DNA from: a virus | Length of the DNA: 64,000 nucleotides | Direction: 5' to 3' (one strand) | IMG/VR virus record: IMGVR_UViG_3300044691_000371 | Coordinates: 1 to 64,000 of that record | Part shown: piece after piece, positions 37,723 through 45,836 of the stretch | Position numbering within the stretch: the first letter of the stretch is position 1 | Layout of the letters: each line of letters begins with the position of its first letter | The notes under the pieces: model-generated | Told to the model about the DNA's origin: nothing | Seen by the model: the letters and a program-made list of their open reading frames with translations, nothing else | Databases searched by the model: none | Made by a program: the position numbers and the translations under genes

Positions 37723-38226
37723 TTAAATATGTTCATTAATAAATTTATCAATATCAGGACTTAAAAGCAAGTGAACATTTCGCGTTATTCTTTCGTCATC
37801 CCAATCCCACCACGCTATCTCTAAAAGGCTATTTATCTGCTCTGTGTTGAATCTTTTTCTTTTTACAACATTTGCCCCGACTACAATAGAATAAGGCTCT
37901 ACATCCTTTGAAATAAAGCTCATTGCCCCTATTACCGCCCCGTGTCCTATGTTTACCCCGGTTGCTATGTAACTTCTCATTCCGATTGTTACATCTGACC
38001 CAATTATTATATCACCTCTCATTTGATTATACCCTGCATCAATATGTGAAGCACTTGGCCAAAGGTTTTTAAACGGGTATGTAGTAACTAAATAAGGGTC
38101 ATGTGATTGACCGCCATCAAAAACGTTCGCTTCGGCTATGCTTGTAAAATTTCCAATGATAACGTTATTTCCGTTACCGTATTGGTGAACCTCTCCATAG
38201 GTGTATTTGCCTTTAGTTACTGCCAT
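37723..38226 (-). CDS. Hexapeptide-repeat acyltransferase
   Basis: The 167-residue protein has left-handed beta-helix repeats (NNVIIGNFTSIAE, DIIIGSDVTIGMRSYIATG, NIGHGAVIGAMSFISKDV) and a C-terminal helix pair with AWWDWDDERI, as in CatB/Vat-type acetyltransferases and sugar O-acetyltransferases. HDPYLVTTYPF holds the likely active-site His. It probably acetylates a sugar made by the neighbouring glycosyltransferases. Confidence 0.75.
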   Translation of the reverse strand: MAVTKGKYTYGEVHQYGNGNNVIIGNFTSIAEANVFDGGQSHDPYLVTTYPFKNLWPSASHIDAGYNQMRGDIIIGSDVTIGMRSYIATGVNIGHGAVIGAMSFISKDVEPYSIVVGANVVKRKRFNTEQINSLLEIAWWDWDDERITRNVHLLLSPDIDKFINEHI

Positions 38227-38908
38227 TGTTTTTCAGAATGGTTAACCCGTTATTTTCTTGCGTTTCGTAAAACAATGTCCAGTTCGGATTATCTCTTAAA
38301 AAGTTTTCAATTGCAGGATATAATCCTTCCGGCCCATTCATAAAATCAGCTACACCTGGATACCACGGCTCCGACTTCCATCGATAGGCGTATTCGGCTG
38401 TGTCATGCCATAAAATGTATTTATTTACTTTATGAGCGTGTAGTTTTAATTCTGCTGTAGCCTGATTAAATGAATGGTAGCTATCAACGAGTAACATATC
38501 TGTTTGTTCAATATCGGCCTCTAAACAGTTTTGAGTTATAAATTGAAAATTTTGTCCAGCTTCTAAACACAATTGTTCAACCTCGTCAACATCATCCCAA
38601 CGACCTATATCGTAGCTAACAACTCGCTTTGGTTTCGCTGCAAGTAATGCGTATGTGCTTGTTGGTCGCCTTACTCCAAATTCAGTGCAATGATCGCAAA
38701 GTTGGGCAATCTCAAATATTTTTGGTAGTAACAAATTTATATCGCTTTCTTCGTTGCATTTTTCGAGATACTTTTTCATTATCTCGCTAATCTCTGGTTT
38801 TTGTGGTTGTTCTTTCGGTTGCTCCGCTTTTTCAGTAGTTGCATTTTTTGCAACAACTGCCTTTTCAATCTTTGTTTCGGTCTGTACTTTCTTTGGTCTA
38901 CCTGCCAT
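38213..38908 (-). CDS. SAM-dependent methyltransferase-like protein
   Basis: The 231-residue protein has a Lys/Glu/Pro-rich, possibly disordered N-terminus (1-45) followed by a Rossmann methyltransferase-like domain: CTEFGVRRPTSTYALLAAKPKRVVSYDIG (split motif I), then TDMLLVDSYHSFNQATAEL and KYILWHDTAEY, as in the Methyltransf_24 group. The Gly-rich loop is weak (EFGVRR), so activity is uncertain. It lies in the sugar cluster, where such enzymes methylate glycans. Confidence 0.6.
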   Translation of the reverse strand: MAGRPKKVQTETKIEKAVVAKNATTEKAEQPKEQPQKPEISEIMKKYLEKCNEESDINLLLPKIFEIAQLCDHCTEFGVRRPTSTYALLAAKPKRVVSYDIGRWDDVDEVEQLCLEAGQNFQFITQNCLEADIEQTDMLLVDSYHSFNQATAELKLHAHKVNKYILWHDTAEYAYRWKSEPWYPGVADFMNGPEGLYPAIENFLRDNPNWTLFYETQENNGLTILKNNGSN

Positions 38909-38935
38909 TTTATTTTATTTTTTAGTGTGTGATTA

Positions 38936-39157
38936 TTATCCTACTTCAAATCCTTTATCCCATGCTTTTGTTAGGGTCAAATCGTTCATTTTATGTGTTT
39001 CAATAGGGCTTAAAACTATATCACCATCTCCCCGTTCAATGTTAACTGAATTGATTGATAGGTAATCATCTGTTGATTCTGTATAAGCCCACATAAAGAC
39101 TTCGCTTTCCTTGTTTGGCACTTGATTAAGCAACTCTATAAGAGTTTTAACGGTCAT
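38936..39157 (-). CDS. Small hypothetical protein
   Basis: The 73-residue protein opens with MTVKTLIELLNQVPNKESEV, a pattern shared by many small phage proteins, and ends WDKGFEVG. Function unknown. Confidence 0.5.
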   Translation of the reverse strand: MTVKTLIELLNQVPNKESEVFMWAYTESTDDYLSINSVNIERGDGDIVLSPIETHKMNDLTLTKAWDKGFEVG

Positions 39158-39447
39158 TACTCTAAATATTTAATGTTTGTGTATGTAAATTCATAATATG
39201 AATCATTATCGCCTTCGCCTTGATACCATTCACCTGAAATATCTACTAATATCCAGCTCCCATTATTGACAGCAATAAATTGATCGTAGTTATTATCGAA
39301 TAAATCTTTTTGAAGTTCTTCAATTAAGTTTGTGTTTAAAACGCCTTCATAAATATGATGAAATCCATTTAACAAAGGCTGAATCATATCATCTTCGTCT
39401 TTTTCAATCCATATTTCAGCTTGAAACTTACAATCGAATTTATTCAT
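39157..39447 (-). CDS. Hypothetical acidic protein
   Basis: The 96-residue protein is acidic and aromatic, with beta strands at both ends and a helix in the middle (NLIEELQKDLFDNNYDQF). It has its own promoter at 39468-39500. Function unknown. Confidence 0.5.
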   Translation of the reverse strand: MNKFDCKFQAEIWIEKDEDDMIQPLLNGFHHIYEGVLNTNLIEELQKDLFDNNYDQFIAVNNGSWILVDISGEWYQGEGDNDSYYEFTYTNIKYLE

Positions 39448-39467
39448 TTAGCTTCTTATTTGAATTT

Positions 39468-39500
39468 CAAAGGTAAACAAAAAGTTTTTGTATTTGCAAA
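39468..39500 (-). promoter_or_regulatory. Phage-family promoter (TTTG-N21-TACCTTTG)
   Basis: TTTG (39500-39497) and TACCTTTG (39475-39468) on the minus strand, with the GCAAATACAAAAAC block shared by other copies. Confidence 0.65.
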
Positions 39501-39505
39501 TTAAT

Positions 39506-40060
39506 TTAAAGGTATTGCGTTCTGATAGCGTTACATTCAGATGGTGTAAGCCAAACATCTATGGCGTGAAACCCTATCGTTTGAAGCTGAAAAACGGCCT
39601 CTACGCTGAACTTACTGCAAACTTCTCGTGGTGCTAAGTTCATTCCAAATTCGTGCATGACATTGCAAATATGATGATCTTCGTTTAACGTTCCGTTCCA
39701 GGTTCCTTTGTCAATTATCTGCATCATTGCTTTTGGATTACGTATTGATAGTCCTCCGTTTCCTCCGTGTTCCTGCCATGCCCATGGCGCACCGCAATAG
39801 TCCCACTCTAAAAAGTCCTCTATCCCTGTTCTAAGCAATCCTGAATCGTGTTGGAATATAAGTACTCTCTCCGATAAAATATTTCGCCACAGACGCTTAG
39901 AAAGCATTAAGCGGTTATAATCACCTATTGAATTGATTGGCTCGTTTTTGATGTGATAGATTTCACAGTCTTTCGGCAAATACTTTTCGTGATTTTCGAT
40001 TATTTGTGTTAATCCTGGTATCTCGCGATTTTCAATAATTAATGCCGAAAAACTTTGCAT
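39506..40060 (-). CDS. DUF5672-like glycosyltransferase
   Basis: The 184-residue protein has RVLIFQHDSGLL, FLEWDYCGAPWAW, GGNGGLSIRNPKAM and LNEDHHICNVM, the sequence of motifs seen in DUF5672 (glycosyltransferase-like) proteins. It is part of the sugar cluster. Acceptor unknown. Confidence 0.7.
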   Translation of the reverse strand: MQSFSALIIENREIPGLTQIIENHEKYLPKDCEIYHIKNEPINSIGDYNRLMLSKRLWRNILSERVLIFQHDSGLLRTGIEDFLEWDYCGAPWAWQEHGGNGGLSIRNPKAMMQIIDKGTWNGTLNEDHHICNVMHEFGMNLAPREVCSKFSVEAVFQLQTIGFHAIDVWLTPSECNAIRTQYL

Positions 40061-40062
40061 AG

Positions 40063-40818
40063 TTAAAATATTACATCTTTTGGATAATTGAAATGTTGGC
40101 GAAGTATTTCTGGTAGTTGTGTTTTGTCAAAATCGGTTGCTTGTGGCCATAAATTATGCGAAACGAGGTGAAGACCAAGCGGTATTTCCATGCCAGGTTG
40201 CCAGCGTTCATATACGTCTGTTAACCAATTAGGACGAATTTCTGACTTATGGCCGTGAATTAATAGCTTGTAACGCATTATTTCCATTCTTTGAGCGCAT
40301 CCAAAATGATAAACAGTTCCATCTACAACGTCCCATCCTTCGCAATCCCTATTATGTAAATTATGAAACCTTATAGGAGTAAATGAATCGTAGCAGGCAT
40401 GATTAAATGATTTCCAAAAATTGATATATCTGGAAAACCCTATATTTCTTTTAGTTGATTGCCAACACTGTTCAATCTGTTCGTCAATATCACCGAAAAC
40501 TTCATCCGCATCGAAAACTAAAATTCCGTCATATTTACCGTCTTCTGCTATCTTGAATATTTTCCCTCTATGAACACCCTCTTGTCCTGCATCAACATTC
40601 ACCCACTTTACTTTATTTGATGCGCTATAAGCTATATTCATTAAATCGCTTTCGCTTTCTGGGCAACTTATATTCGTTCCATGTCCGTGGCTTGGTTTTG
40701 ATGTATAAAGCACTATTATTTCTTCGCAATATCTTGCCGCTGATCTTATCGCACAGTCCAAATATTCCCCACCATAATGTAAAATTAATTCGCCGAGGAC
40801 ACGTTTATTATTTTCCAT
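40063..40818 (-). CDS. GT2-type glycosyltransferase
   Basis: The 251-residue protein has an N-terminal GT-A pattern (LGELILHYGGEYLDCAIRSA, EEIIVLYTS) and ILVFDADEVFGDIDE with the DxD metal site near residue 105. The C-terminal part has several His and Trp residues. Coupled to the 108-residue gene upstream. Confidence 0.7.
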   Translation of the reverse strand: MENNKRVLGELILHYGGEYLDCAIRSAARYCEEIIVLYTSKPSHGHGTNISCPESESDLMNIAYSASNKVKWVNVDAGQEGVHRGKIFKIAEDGKYDGILVFDADEVFGDIDEQIEQCWQSTKRNIGFSRYINFWKSFNHACYDSFTPIRFHNLHNRDCEGWDVVDGTVYHFGCAQRMEIMRYKLLIHGHKSEIRPNWLTDVYERWQPGMEIPLGLHLVSHNLWPQATDFDKTQLPEILRQHFNYPKDVIF

Positions 40819-41144
40819 TACAAATTATATTCTAAAAAATCAATTGCTGTTTGTGCTGAAACGCGCCATGCATTAGCTTGTTTTTCGGTTAATTCGTTAG
40901 TGAAAAACTGATCTGATTTAGGCAAGTCTTCACCTTTAAATGATTTACTCCCAACCGCTACACAATAATCATCATACATTTTGCGGGCCAATTGTTCTTT
41001 TTTGCTTAATGTGCTTGGCATATTATAAAATTTAATATTTGTTTCTTGTGGTTTTATTTCACCGGCGTACAATTCAGTTACATAAGTCCCATTAGTTTCG
41101 ATGGCTAATTGCTTGAATATGATTGCTTCTTTTTTAGTTTCCAT
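40818..41144 (-). CDS. Hypothetical protein of the sugar cluster
   Basis: The 108-residue protein contains LSKKEQLARKMYDDYCVAVG and ends in WRVSAQTAIDFLEYNL. It overlaps its neighbours. No function recognised. Confidence 0.5.
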   Translation of the reverse strand: METKKEAIIFKQLAIETNGTYVTELYAGEIKPQETNIKFYNMPSTLSKKEQLARKMYDDYCVAVGSKSFKGEDLPKSDQFFTNELTEKQANAWRVSAQTAIDFLEYNL

Positions 41145-42069
41145 TGTATTTGTTATAAAGATTCAAAATTTCTTCGCCCATTTTTTCAAATGAAAATTTT
41201 TCTTGTGCTAATTTATGTCCTAAAAATGCAATTTGTTTTCGTTCATTTTCATGTTGTAGGTAATAGTTAATTTTGTTTTTTAAATCATTTAAATCATCAA
41301 AAACATCTAAATGAGTCCCTATTTCAAAATCTTTTTCAATTCCTTTATATCTATGGCTTAAAACCATTATTCCTACTCCAATCATGCGAAATAATCTATC
41401 GCTACTGTATCTATCACTATCAAAATGACTTAAATTGATTCCTATTTTTGCACCTCTGTAAACTGCTGCTTCGCCTCTTTGATCGCTCATGAATTGTCCT
41501 CCGTCTGGTTGACCGCTTCCAAATGCTTTAAACCTTTCGCTATAGGTTCGCTTTAATTCCTTTACCATTTCACGCCTTAAACCTGACAATGGAAATTGAC
41601 TAAATGTATTACCGAAAAAAACTATCTCCGCTAAACTATTTACCGGCCCAATATTGCTATAAATATCTGGACTTATGCCAATTTGAAGAAAATCTGCATC
41701 ATATCCACATTTCCGCATAATGTCAACATCTTCGGTATTGCTAAATGTAGATAAATCAAATCCCCATTTAGCGTAATTAAAATAACATTCCGGTAGGATA
41801 TTTCTCTTATCTCCGCTCCACCCAATTACATATCCACCATTATCTTTTAAAGCTTTAATAGCTTCTGGACTAATCCCTTCTGATTGGATTTGCACCCAAA
41901 TCAAATCCGGATTATACGTATTAGCAACATTAATTATTTGAAAATTCAAATCCAGTGATTGAGATGCTATTTCTCTGTATTCCCAACCTTGTGATTCAAA
42001 TGCTTTCTTTAATCCTAATCCATGATGATCTGGAATGCAACTCATTCCTATATGTAATGCTTTTTTCAT
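41134..42069 (-). CDS. GT-B-type glycosyltransferase
   Basis: The 311-residue protein has LIWVQIQSEGISPEAIKAL and YVIGWSGD in the N-domain. The C-domain has IVFFGNTF, RGAKIGINLSHF, SSDRLFRMIGVG and FSFEKMGEEILNLY, typical of the Glyco_trans_1_2 group of GT-B enzymes. It belongs to the sugar cluster. The upstream GIY-YIG gene overlaps it by four bases. Confidence 0.75.
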   Translation of the reverse strand: MKKALHIGMSCIPDHHGLGLKKAFESQGWEYREIASQSLDLNFQIINVANTYNPDLIWVQIQSEGISPEAIKALKDNGGYVIGWSGDKRNILPECYFNYAKWGFDLSTFSNTEDVDIMRKCGYDADFLQIGISPDIYSNIGPVNSLAEIVFFGNTFSQFPLSGLRREMVKELKRTYSERFKAFGSGQPDGGQFMSDQRGEAAVYRGAKIGINLSHFDSDRYSSDRLFRMIGVGIMVLSHRYKGIEKDFEIGTHLDVFDDLNDLKNKINYYLQHENERKQIAFLGHKLAQEKFSFEKMGEEILNLYNKYNGN

Positions 42070-42833
42070 GCGTAAATTAAAGATGTATAATTTTTATTTT
42101 GACCTCCTAATTGTGCTCTTAAAGCTGAATAGGTTATATCTTTTTTAAATGTATAACTTTCATAAGCGTCTTTTAAGCTATCGTAATAAATGCCATTTTC
42201 AAGATTAATAATCATCTTTTTTAGATGATTTCCTATTTTATGTTTGCACTCTTCTGGCATTATTTTACCAATGTTGCCTTTGCTTATTTTGCTTTTTGTT
42301 TCTTGCGAATGCTTTCTGCCTAACATATAAGTATTACCATTATTTCTAATCAATAATGCTTTTCTTGCTTCATCTGAAAAAACATGTCCCCTTTTACCAT
42401 TGCTTATATTTAATCTCGATTCTTCTGACATTTTATGTCCAGTTTTTGATTGGCTTATTTTTAAACTTGTTTCTTTAGAAACAATTTTTCCTTTATGAGC
42501 TTTGCCTATTTTTTCTCTTGTTTCTTTTGAAGGGCTTCCATTTGCTCCGCCTTCTTGCAAATTTAATCCATGATCTGTATTGAATGTTTTATAAAATGCT
42601 ATCCAATAAATCTCACGTTCGTTTAGTTTTTCTTTACTGCATTCTTCAATGATTTCAAAAATGTGATTATCTGGCCCATATTTTAATAAAGAATTATAAA
42701 TTCTAGATTGACTTTTGCATCTTAATTTAAGATAATCTGAAAATCTTCCAATAATATTAAATGCTTGACCAATATAGATATTCCCGTTTGGACTTGTAAT
42801 CTTGTAAATGCCACAAATTTTCTTTCTTGCCAT
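42066..42833 (-). CDS. GIY-YIG homing endonuclease with NUMOD3 repeats
   Basis: I prefer the ATG at 42833 (MARKKICGIYKITSPNGNIY; 255 residues) to one at 42851. The GIY-YIG domain spans 1-95 (CGIYKI, NIYIGQAFNIIGRF, EREIYWI). Four or so NUMOD3 motifs follow (SKETREKIGKAHKG, SKETSLKISQSKTG, SEESRLNISNGKRG, SQETKSKISKGNIG). A helix-turn-helix-like C-terminus follows. It is a seg-type free-standing homing endonuclease inserted among glycosyltransferase genes. Confidence 0.85.
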   Translation of the reverse strand: MARKKICGIYKITSPNGNIYIGQAFNIIGRFSDYLKLRCKSQSRIYNSLLKYGPDNHIFEIIEECSKEKLNEREIYWIAFYKTFNTDHGLNLQEGGANGSPSKETREKIGKAHKGKIVSKETSLKISQSKTGHKMSEESRLNISNGKRGHVFSDEARKALLIRNNGNTYMLGRKHSQETKSKISKGNIGKIMPEECKHKIGNHLKKMIINLENGIYYDSLKDAYESYTFKKDITYSALRAQLGGQNKNYTSLIYA

Positions 42834-42835
42834 AA

Positions 42836-42900
42836 CAAAATACCCGATCAATACAAAGGCAGTCCAGTCGCACGAAAGTGCTAAGGCAATGTATCAACCG
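42836..42900 (-). other. Structured leader of the GIY-YIG gene
   Basis: On the minus strand TTGATACA pairs with TGTATTGA (two GU pairs) around an inner hairpin GCAC-TTTC-GTGC. The element ends just before the chosen ATG. It may control translation or mark the insertion boundary. Confidence 0.45.
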
Positions 42901-43059
42901 GGATATTTTTAGTTTTTTCATAACTGAACTGCGATACTAAATTAAAGTTTTTATATTAAATAGCAAATATTTGTTTTGATACGTTTTTTAATCACTTCAA
43001 AACAACTTCTTATTGTTATTGAATTTATACCTTCAAAAATTATCGTTCGTTATATCGCT

Positions 43060-43233
43060 TTAAAATGCGTTAAATAGTGAAAGGCATTTAAACGCTATGT
43101 AAATACCTAAAATTATAAATGTTAGTACTGAGGCTTTTGATTTTCGTTCGTAAACAACTTCAAATATCCCATCTAAATAAGCAAATGCAAAAAACATTAA
43201 AATCAATTTTAATATTTCAATTTCTATTCTCAT
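43060..43233 (-). CDS. Small two-helix membrane protein
   Basis: A 57-residue frame (MRIEIEILKLILMFFAFAYL...) has hydrophobic helices at about 8-22 and 35-50 separated by a charged linker (EVVYERKSKAS). The ATG overlaps the end of the upstream gene. Could be a holin-type or inner-membrane accessory protein; function unknown. The stretch 42901-43059 downstream holds no gene I can support. Confidence 0.55.
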   Translation of the reverse strand: MRIEIEILKLILMFFAFAYLDGIFEVVYERKSKASVLTFIILGIYIAFKCLSLFNAF

Positions 43234-43486
43234 TTTCTTGTCTTTGAGCTATCCCTAATCTGATTAAAAGACCATCAGCGTAATCAACTGCACAATTTAT
43301 GTCATCTTCCATCGGCCTTTCTGATTTTCCGTTTGCAATTAACGTATTTAAAAACTGTGTTGACAAATTCAATCTCATTTGCGCGATGTTTGCCTGTAAT
43401 TGCTGATTGATTTGATCTTGTGTTGGCTTTGCTTGTGTTGGCCGTCTGTCTGCAAACTGGCTTGCATTAGGTAATTTATTACTCAT
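43217..43486 (-). CDS. Small hypothetical protein
   Basis: The 89-residue protein has a Gln/Asn/Pro-rich N-terminus and a helical C-terminus (MRLNLSTQFLNTLIANG). Function unknown. Confidence 0.5.
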   Translation of the reverse strand: MSNKLPNASQFADRRPTQAKPTQDQINQQLQANIAQMRLNLSTQFLNTLIANGKSERPMEDDINCAVDYADGLLIRLGIAQRQENENRN

Positions 43487-43495
43487 ATTGTTGTT

Positions 43496-43660
43496 TTATT
43501 TGATTTCTTCCCAAATTGTTAAATCATCTTCTGATGTTGGCTTTGGATTAGCTATTAACTTAAATTTTGTTTTACACCTCTTACACCAAGCTTTTGTAGG
43601 TAATGAAGTTGCATTAAACCTCAAATCATGTGTGAATAGTCTACAAATTATATTTTTCAT
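43496..43660 (-). CDS. Small basic zinc-ribbon-like protein
   Basis: A 54-residue frame (MKNIICRLFTHDLRFNATSL...) has a single WCKRC knuckle after a Cys near residue 6, so zinc binding is possible. It overlaps the start region of the upstream gene by four bases. Function unknown. Confidence 0.5.
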   Translation of the reverse strand: MKNIICRLFTHDLRFNATSLPTKAWCKRCKTKFKLIANPKPTSEDDLTIWEEIK

Positions 43661-44265
43661 AATGCTATCGGTGGTAAAAAATGATATGGCCGTTGTATTC
43701 TTACACTCCCATCATAGCTTTTCTCCCCGGCGTGTAAATGATAACTTTTTATTGTCAATGATGGATTTGATATTTGGTATCCAACATTCATTAATTCCCA
43801 ATTCTGGCGATTATCACATCCTGGGATGCCGAGCCAATGATCTGTGAACTTTGGTATTCTTATTTTTCCTTTGAATAGCCAGCTATCCGTACAATCCTTT
43901 CGGCCAACAAATGTAATTGGCCCATTTTTACTTACATCATATCGCGTTAATGCCCAACATTCATTCTCTTTTGGAAACATTGTCAATTCGTCAAAGTAAA
44001 TATCTGAATTTGAAACACAATTTATATCTGCATCCCCTGTAATGTTATTTATCGCATTAAAGAAAGTTCTGAATGTCGGCCTTACGGTTACAGGCAACAA
44101 AACTATATTCGTTAATTCTTTAGGAATAAATGTTATGTTTTCCGATTGCTCACCCAAAACAAATATCGTATCAAAAACATTTGAGTTTCTTTTTAAACAC
44201 TCAACCAGTTCGTTTACTCGCTGAATGTTCTTTTCAGGATATAGGGATATGTAAAGATTTATCAT
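43657..44265 (-). CDS. Glycosyltransferase-like protein
   Basis: The 202-residue protein opens MINLYISLYPEKNIQRVNEL, has INCVSNSDIYFDE (DxD-like) near residue 85 and a WLGIPGCDNRQNW segment later. This pattern occurs in phage and bacterial putative glycosyltransferases of unknown acceptor. Part of the sugar cluster. Confidence 0.6.
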   Translation of the reverse strand: MINLYISLYPEKNIQRVNELVECLKRNSNVFDTIFVLGEQSENITFIPKELTNIVLLPVTVRPTFRTFFNAINNITGDADINCVSNSDIYFDELTMFPKENECWALTRYDVSKNGPITFVGRKDCTDSWLFKGKIRIPKFTDHWLGIPGCDNRQNWELMNVGYQISNPSLTIKSYHLHAGEKSYDGSVRIQRPYHFLPPIAL

Positions 44266-44266
44266 T

Positions 44267-44527
44267 TCAATAATATTTCTCTTTAAATTCCTTTAATTCA
44301 TCAAATGCTTTTCCGAAATCGTAATTGGGATTCATTATATTATTTAAAGGCTTTTTTAGCTCTTTAAGTATTTTAATGAGTTGGCGTTCATTTTCTGACA
44401 TACAAGAAATAACTAAATCATAATTTGGACTCTCAATAACATCGTCTATTTTTGCCCAATTCAATCCAAACCCCTTTTTACTAAACTTTTTATATTGAGA
44501 TTTAAATATTTGATCTTTTGTTTTCAT
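44267..44527 (-). CDS. Small hypothetical protein
   Basis: The 86-residue, Lys/Glu-rich helical protein starts MKTKDQIFKSQYKKFSKKGF. Function unknown. Confidence 0.5.
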   Translation of the reverse strand: MKTKDQIFKSQYKKFSKKGFGLNWAKIDDVIESPNYDLVISCMSENERQLIKILKELKKPLNNIMNPNYDFGKAFDELKEFKEKYY

Positions 44528-44649
44528 GAAAGTAGTTCTATTGTATCCCCCAAATCATCTACATTAATAATTTCATCCCCTTCAAAATCGCACACTATTG
44601 CGTTTGGGTCGCAATCTTCTAAAATGTCTATTAACTGTTCAACGGTCAT
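44524..44649 (-). CDS. Small acidic protein
   Basis: A 41-residue frame (MTVEQLIDILEDCDPNAIVC...) has the widespread LIDxLxxxxPDAxV-like opening of small phage proteins. It overlaps the next start as ATGA. Function unknown. Confidence 0.55.
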   Translation of the reverse strand: MTVEQLIDILEDCDPNAIVCDFEGDEIINVDDLGDTIELLS

Positions 44650-44786
44650 TTTATTTCTTTTAAAATAGGTTCAACAAATCCAGCCCAAACTAATTCAAAT
44701 TCCTTTTTACATTTATCACATTTGAAATCTAAATTCTCCAATTCTATTAAAAACAATTGACAATGTGGGCATACTGGTTTTGTCAT
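44646..44786 (-). CDS. Small zinc-ribbon protein
   Basis: A 46-residue frame with VCPHC and KCDKC spaced about 17 residues apart forms a complete four-Cys zinc ribbon. Overlaps both neighbours by four bases. Role unknown. Confidence 0.6.
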   Translation of the reverse strand: MTKPVCPHCQLFLIELENLDFKCDKCKKEFELVWAGFVEPILKEIK

Positions 44787-45103
44787 TCTATTCGAATATT
44801 AATTGTTTGTTTCCCTTCAATTTCGATATCTTGGCGTGGTGCCCCGTATCTTGAATCCATTAAAACTTTATAAGCTTGTGAATCTGATTCCCTCGCTGCT
44901 CTTATTTGGGCTAACGTTATCAAATCTTCTTGAGATAACATTTCTTCAACTCCGCTTAATGGATTCTTTGCCTTTATTTCAACGTCAAGCCACTTTTTAG
45001 CTATCGTTGCCCTGTTCTTTACTCCTGCTGGTCTTCCATTTTTTTCCGGTTGGTTTTCAGGTGTAAATACTTTTCCTACTTTATTACCCTTTTGAAATGG
45101 CAT
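44783..45103 (-). CDS. DUF5681-like protein, candidate terminase small subunit
   Basis: The 106-residue protein begins MPFQKGNKVGKVFTPENQPE, followed by KNGRPAGVKNR, the KGxxxxxNGRPxGxxNR start common to DUF5681 and some small terminase proteins. A helical region follows (DLITLAQIRAARESDSQAY). Terminase small subunit is plausible because none is evident next to the large subunit, but the distance of 12 kb is unusual. Confidence 0.5.
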   Translation of the reverse strand: MPFQKGNKVGKVFTPENQPEKNGRPAGVKNRATIAKKWLDVEIKAKNPLSGVEEMLSQEDLITLAQIRAARESDSQAYKVLMDSRYGAPRQDIEIEGKQTINIRIE

Positions 45104-45131
45104 GTCGTTACTGTGTCGTTTTGTGTAGCTT

Positions 45132-45160
45132 CAAAGTTAGTATTTAAATATGCAAACTTG
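45132..45160 (-). promoter_or_regulatory. Promoter-like element (ATTG-N21-TAACTTTG)
   Basis: TAACTTTG (45139-45132) on the minus strand upstream of the 44783-45103 gene. The -33 element is a weak ATTG 21 bases away. Weaker than the main family. Confidence 0.4.
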
Positions 45161-45182
45161 CAATTTTATTTTTGTTTTACTT

Positions 45183-45320
45183 TTATCGTTTCCTTTGTTG
45201 AAGGCATTCAATTCTATGAATTTTGTCTACTTGTTTAATAAATCTGATATAGGTTGATCTAAATAAAATTCTTATTGTACCTATCGGTATATTATGTGAA
45301 TATGCTGAATGTTTTTGCAT
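45183..45320 (-). CDS. Possible small basic protein
   Basis: A 45-residue frame (MQKHSAYSHNIPIGTIRILF...) ends in a basic tail. It fills the gap between two genes, but composition alone does not prove it. Confidence 0.35.
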   Translation of the reverse strand: MQKHSAYSHNIPIGTIRILFRSTYIRFIKQVDKIHRIECLQQRKR

Positions 45321-45321
45321 T

Positions 45322-45591
45322 TTAAGTTGCTATCGCTTTTAATATTTGATTGTGATGGGTTCTGTATCTTGCATTTGCTTTTCTTAATTCTTGATGCTGC
45401 CATCTATCTTCGCCTGTAAGTATCTTTAAAGCTATTGTTACGTTGTATTCTTCAACTGAATACCTGCTTCTACAATACCTCCATTCAGGCCCATAAACTA
45501 TATTTGTTTTGGTGTCTATCATCTCTGAATAGCCGTGAACGTTTGTGAATTTAAAACGCTTTCTGAATTTTTTAAGCAATTTAGTTTTCAT
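45322..45591 (-). CDS. Small basic hypothetical protein
   Basis: The 89-residue protein is rich in Arg/Lys/His/Tyr (MKTKLLKKFRKRFKFTNVHG...). Nucleic acid binding is possible. Function unknown. Confidence 0.5.
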   Translation of the reverse strand: MKTKLLKKFRKRFKFTNVHGYSEMIDTKTNIVYGPEWRYCRSRYSVEEYNVTIALKILTGEDRWQHQELRKANARYRTHHNQILKAIAT

Positions 45592-45603
45592 TTGTTTAAT
45601 TAG

Positions 45604-45801
45604 TTAGTCTTCCCACGCATATAATTCGTCAAACTCTTTTTCATCCATTTTTGTGTACTCAATCCCTGTAACCTCTTTTCGCGGTATTTCAAGTGATTTC
45701 AATATCCCTTTTATTTCGCCCTCTTGTTTATACTGTTCGGGCGTTAATATCAATGTATTATAATTTAAAAAGGTTATTTTGATTACATCTATTTGATTCA
45801 T
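45604..45801 (-). CDS. Small hypothetical protein
   Basis: The 65-residue protein starts MNQIDVIKITFLNYNTLILT and ends acidic. Function unknown. Confidence 0.5.
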   Translation of the reverse strand: MNQIDVIKITFLNYNTLILTPEQYKQEGEIKGILKSLEIPRKEVTGIEYTKMDEKEFDELYAWED

Positions 45802-45836
45802 AAGCTATTAAATATATATTTCGCCTTTTAGCTTTT

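Noticed and set aside
42066-43059. Group I intron hosting the GIY-YIG gene.
   Set aside because: The flanking frames are complete and unrelated, so no split gene is seen and no intron core was recognised.
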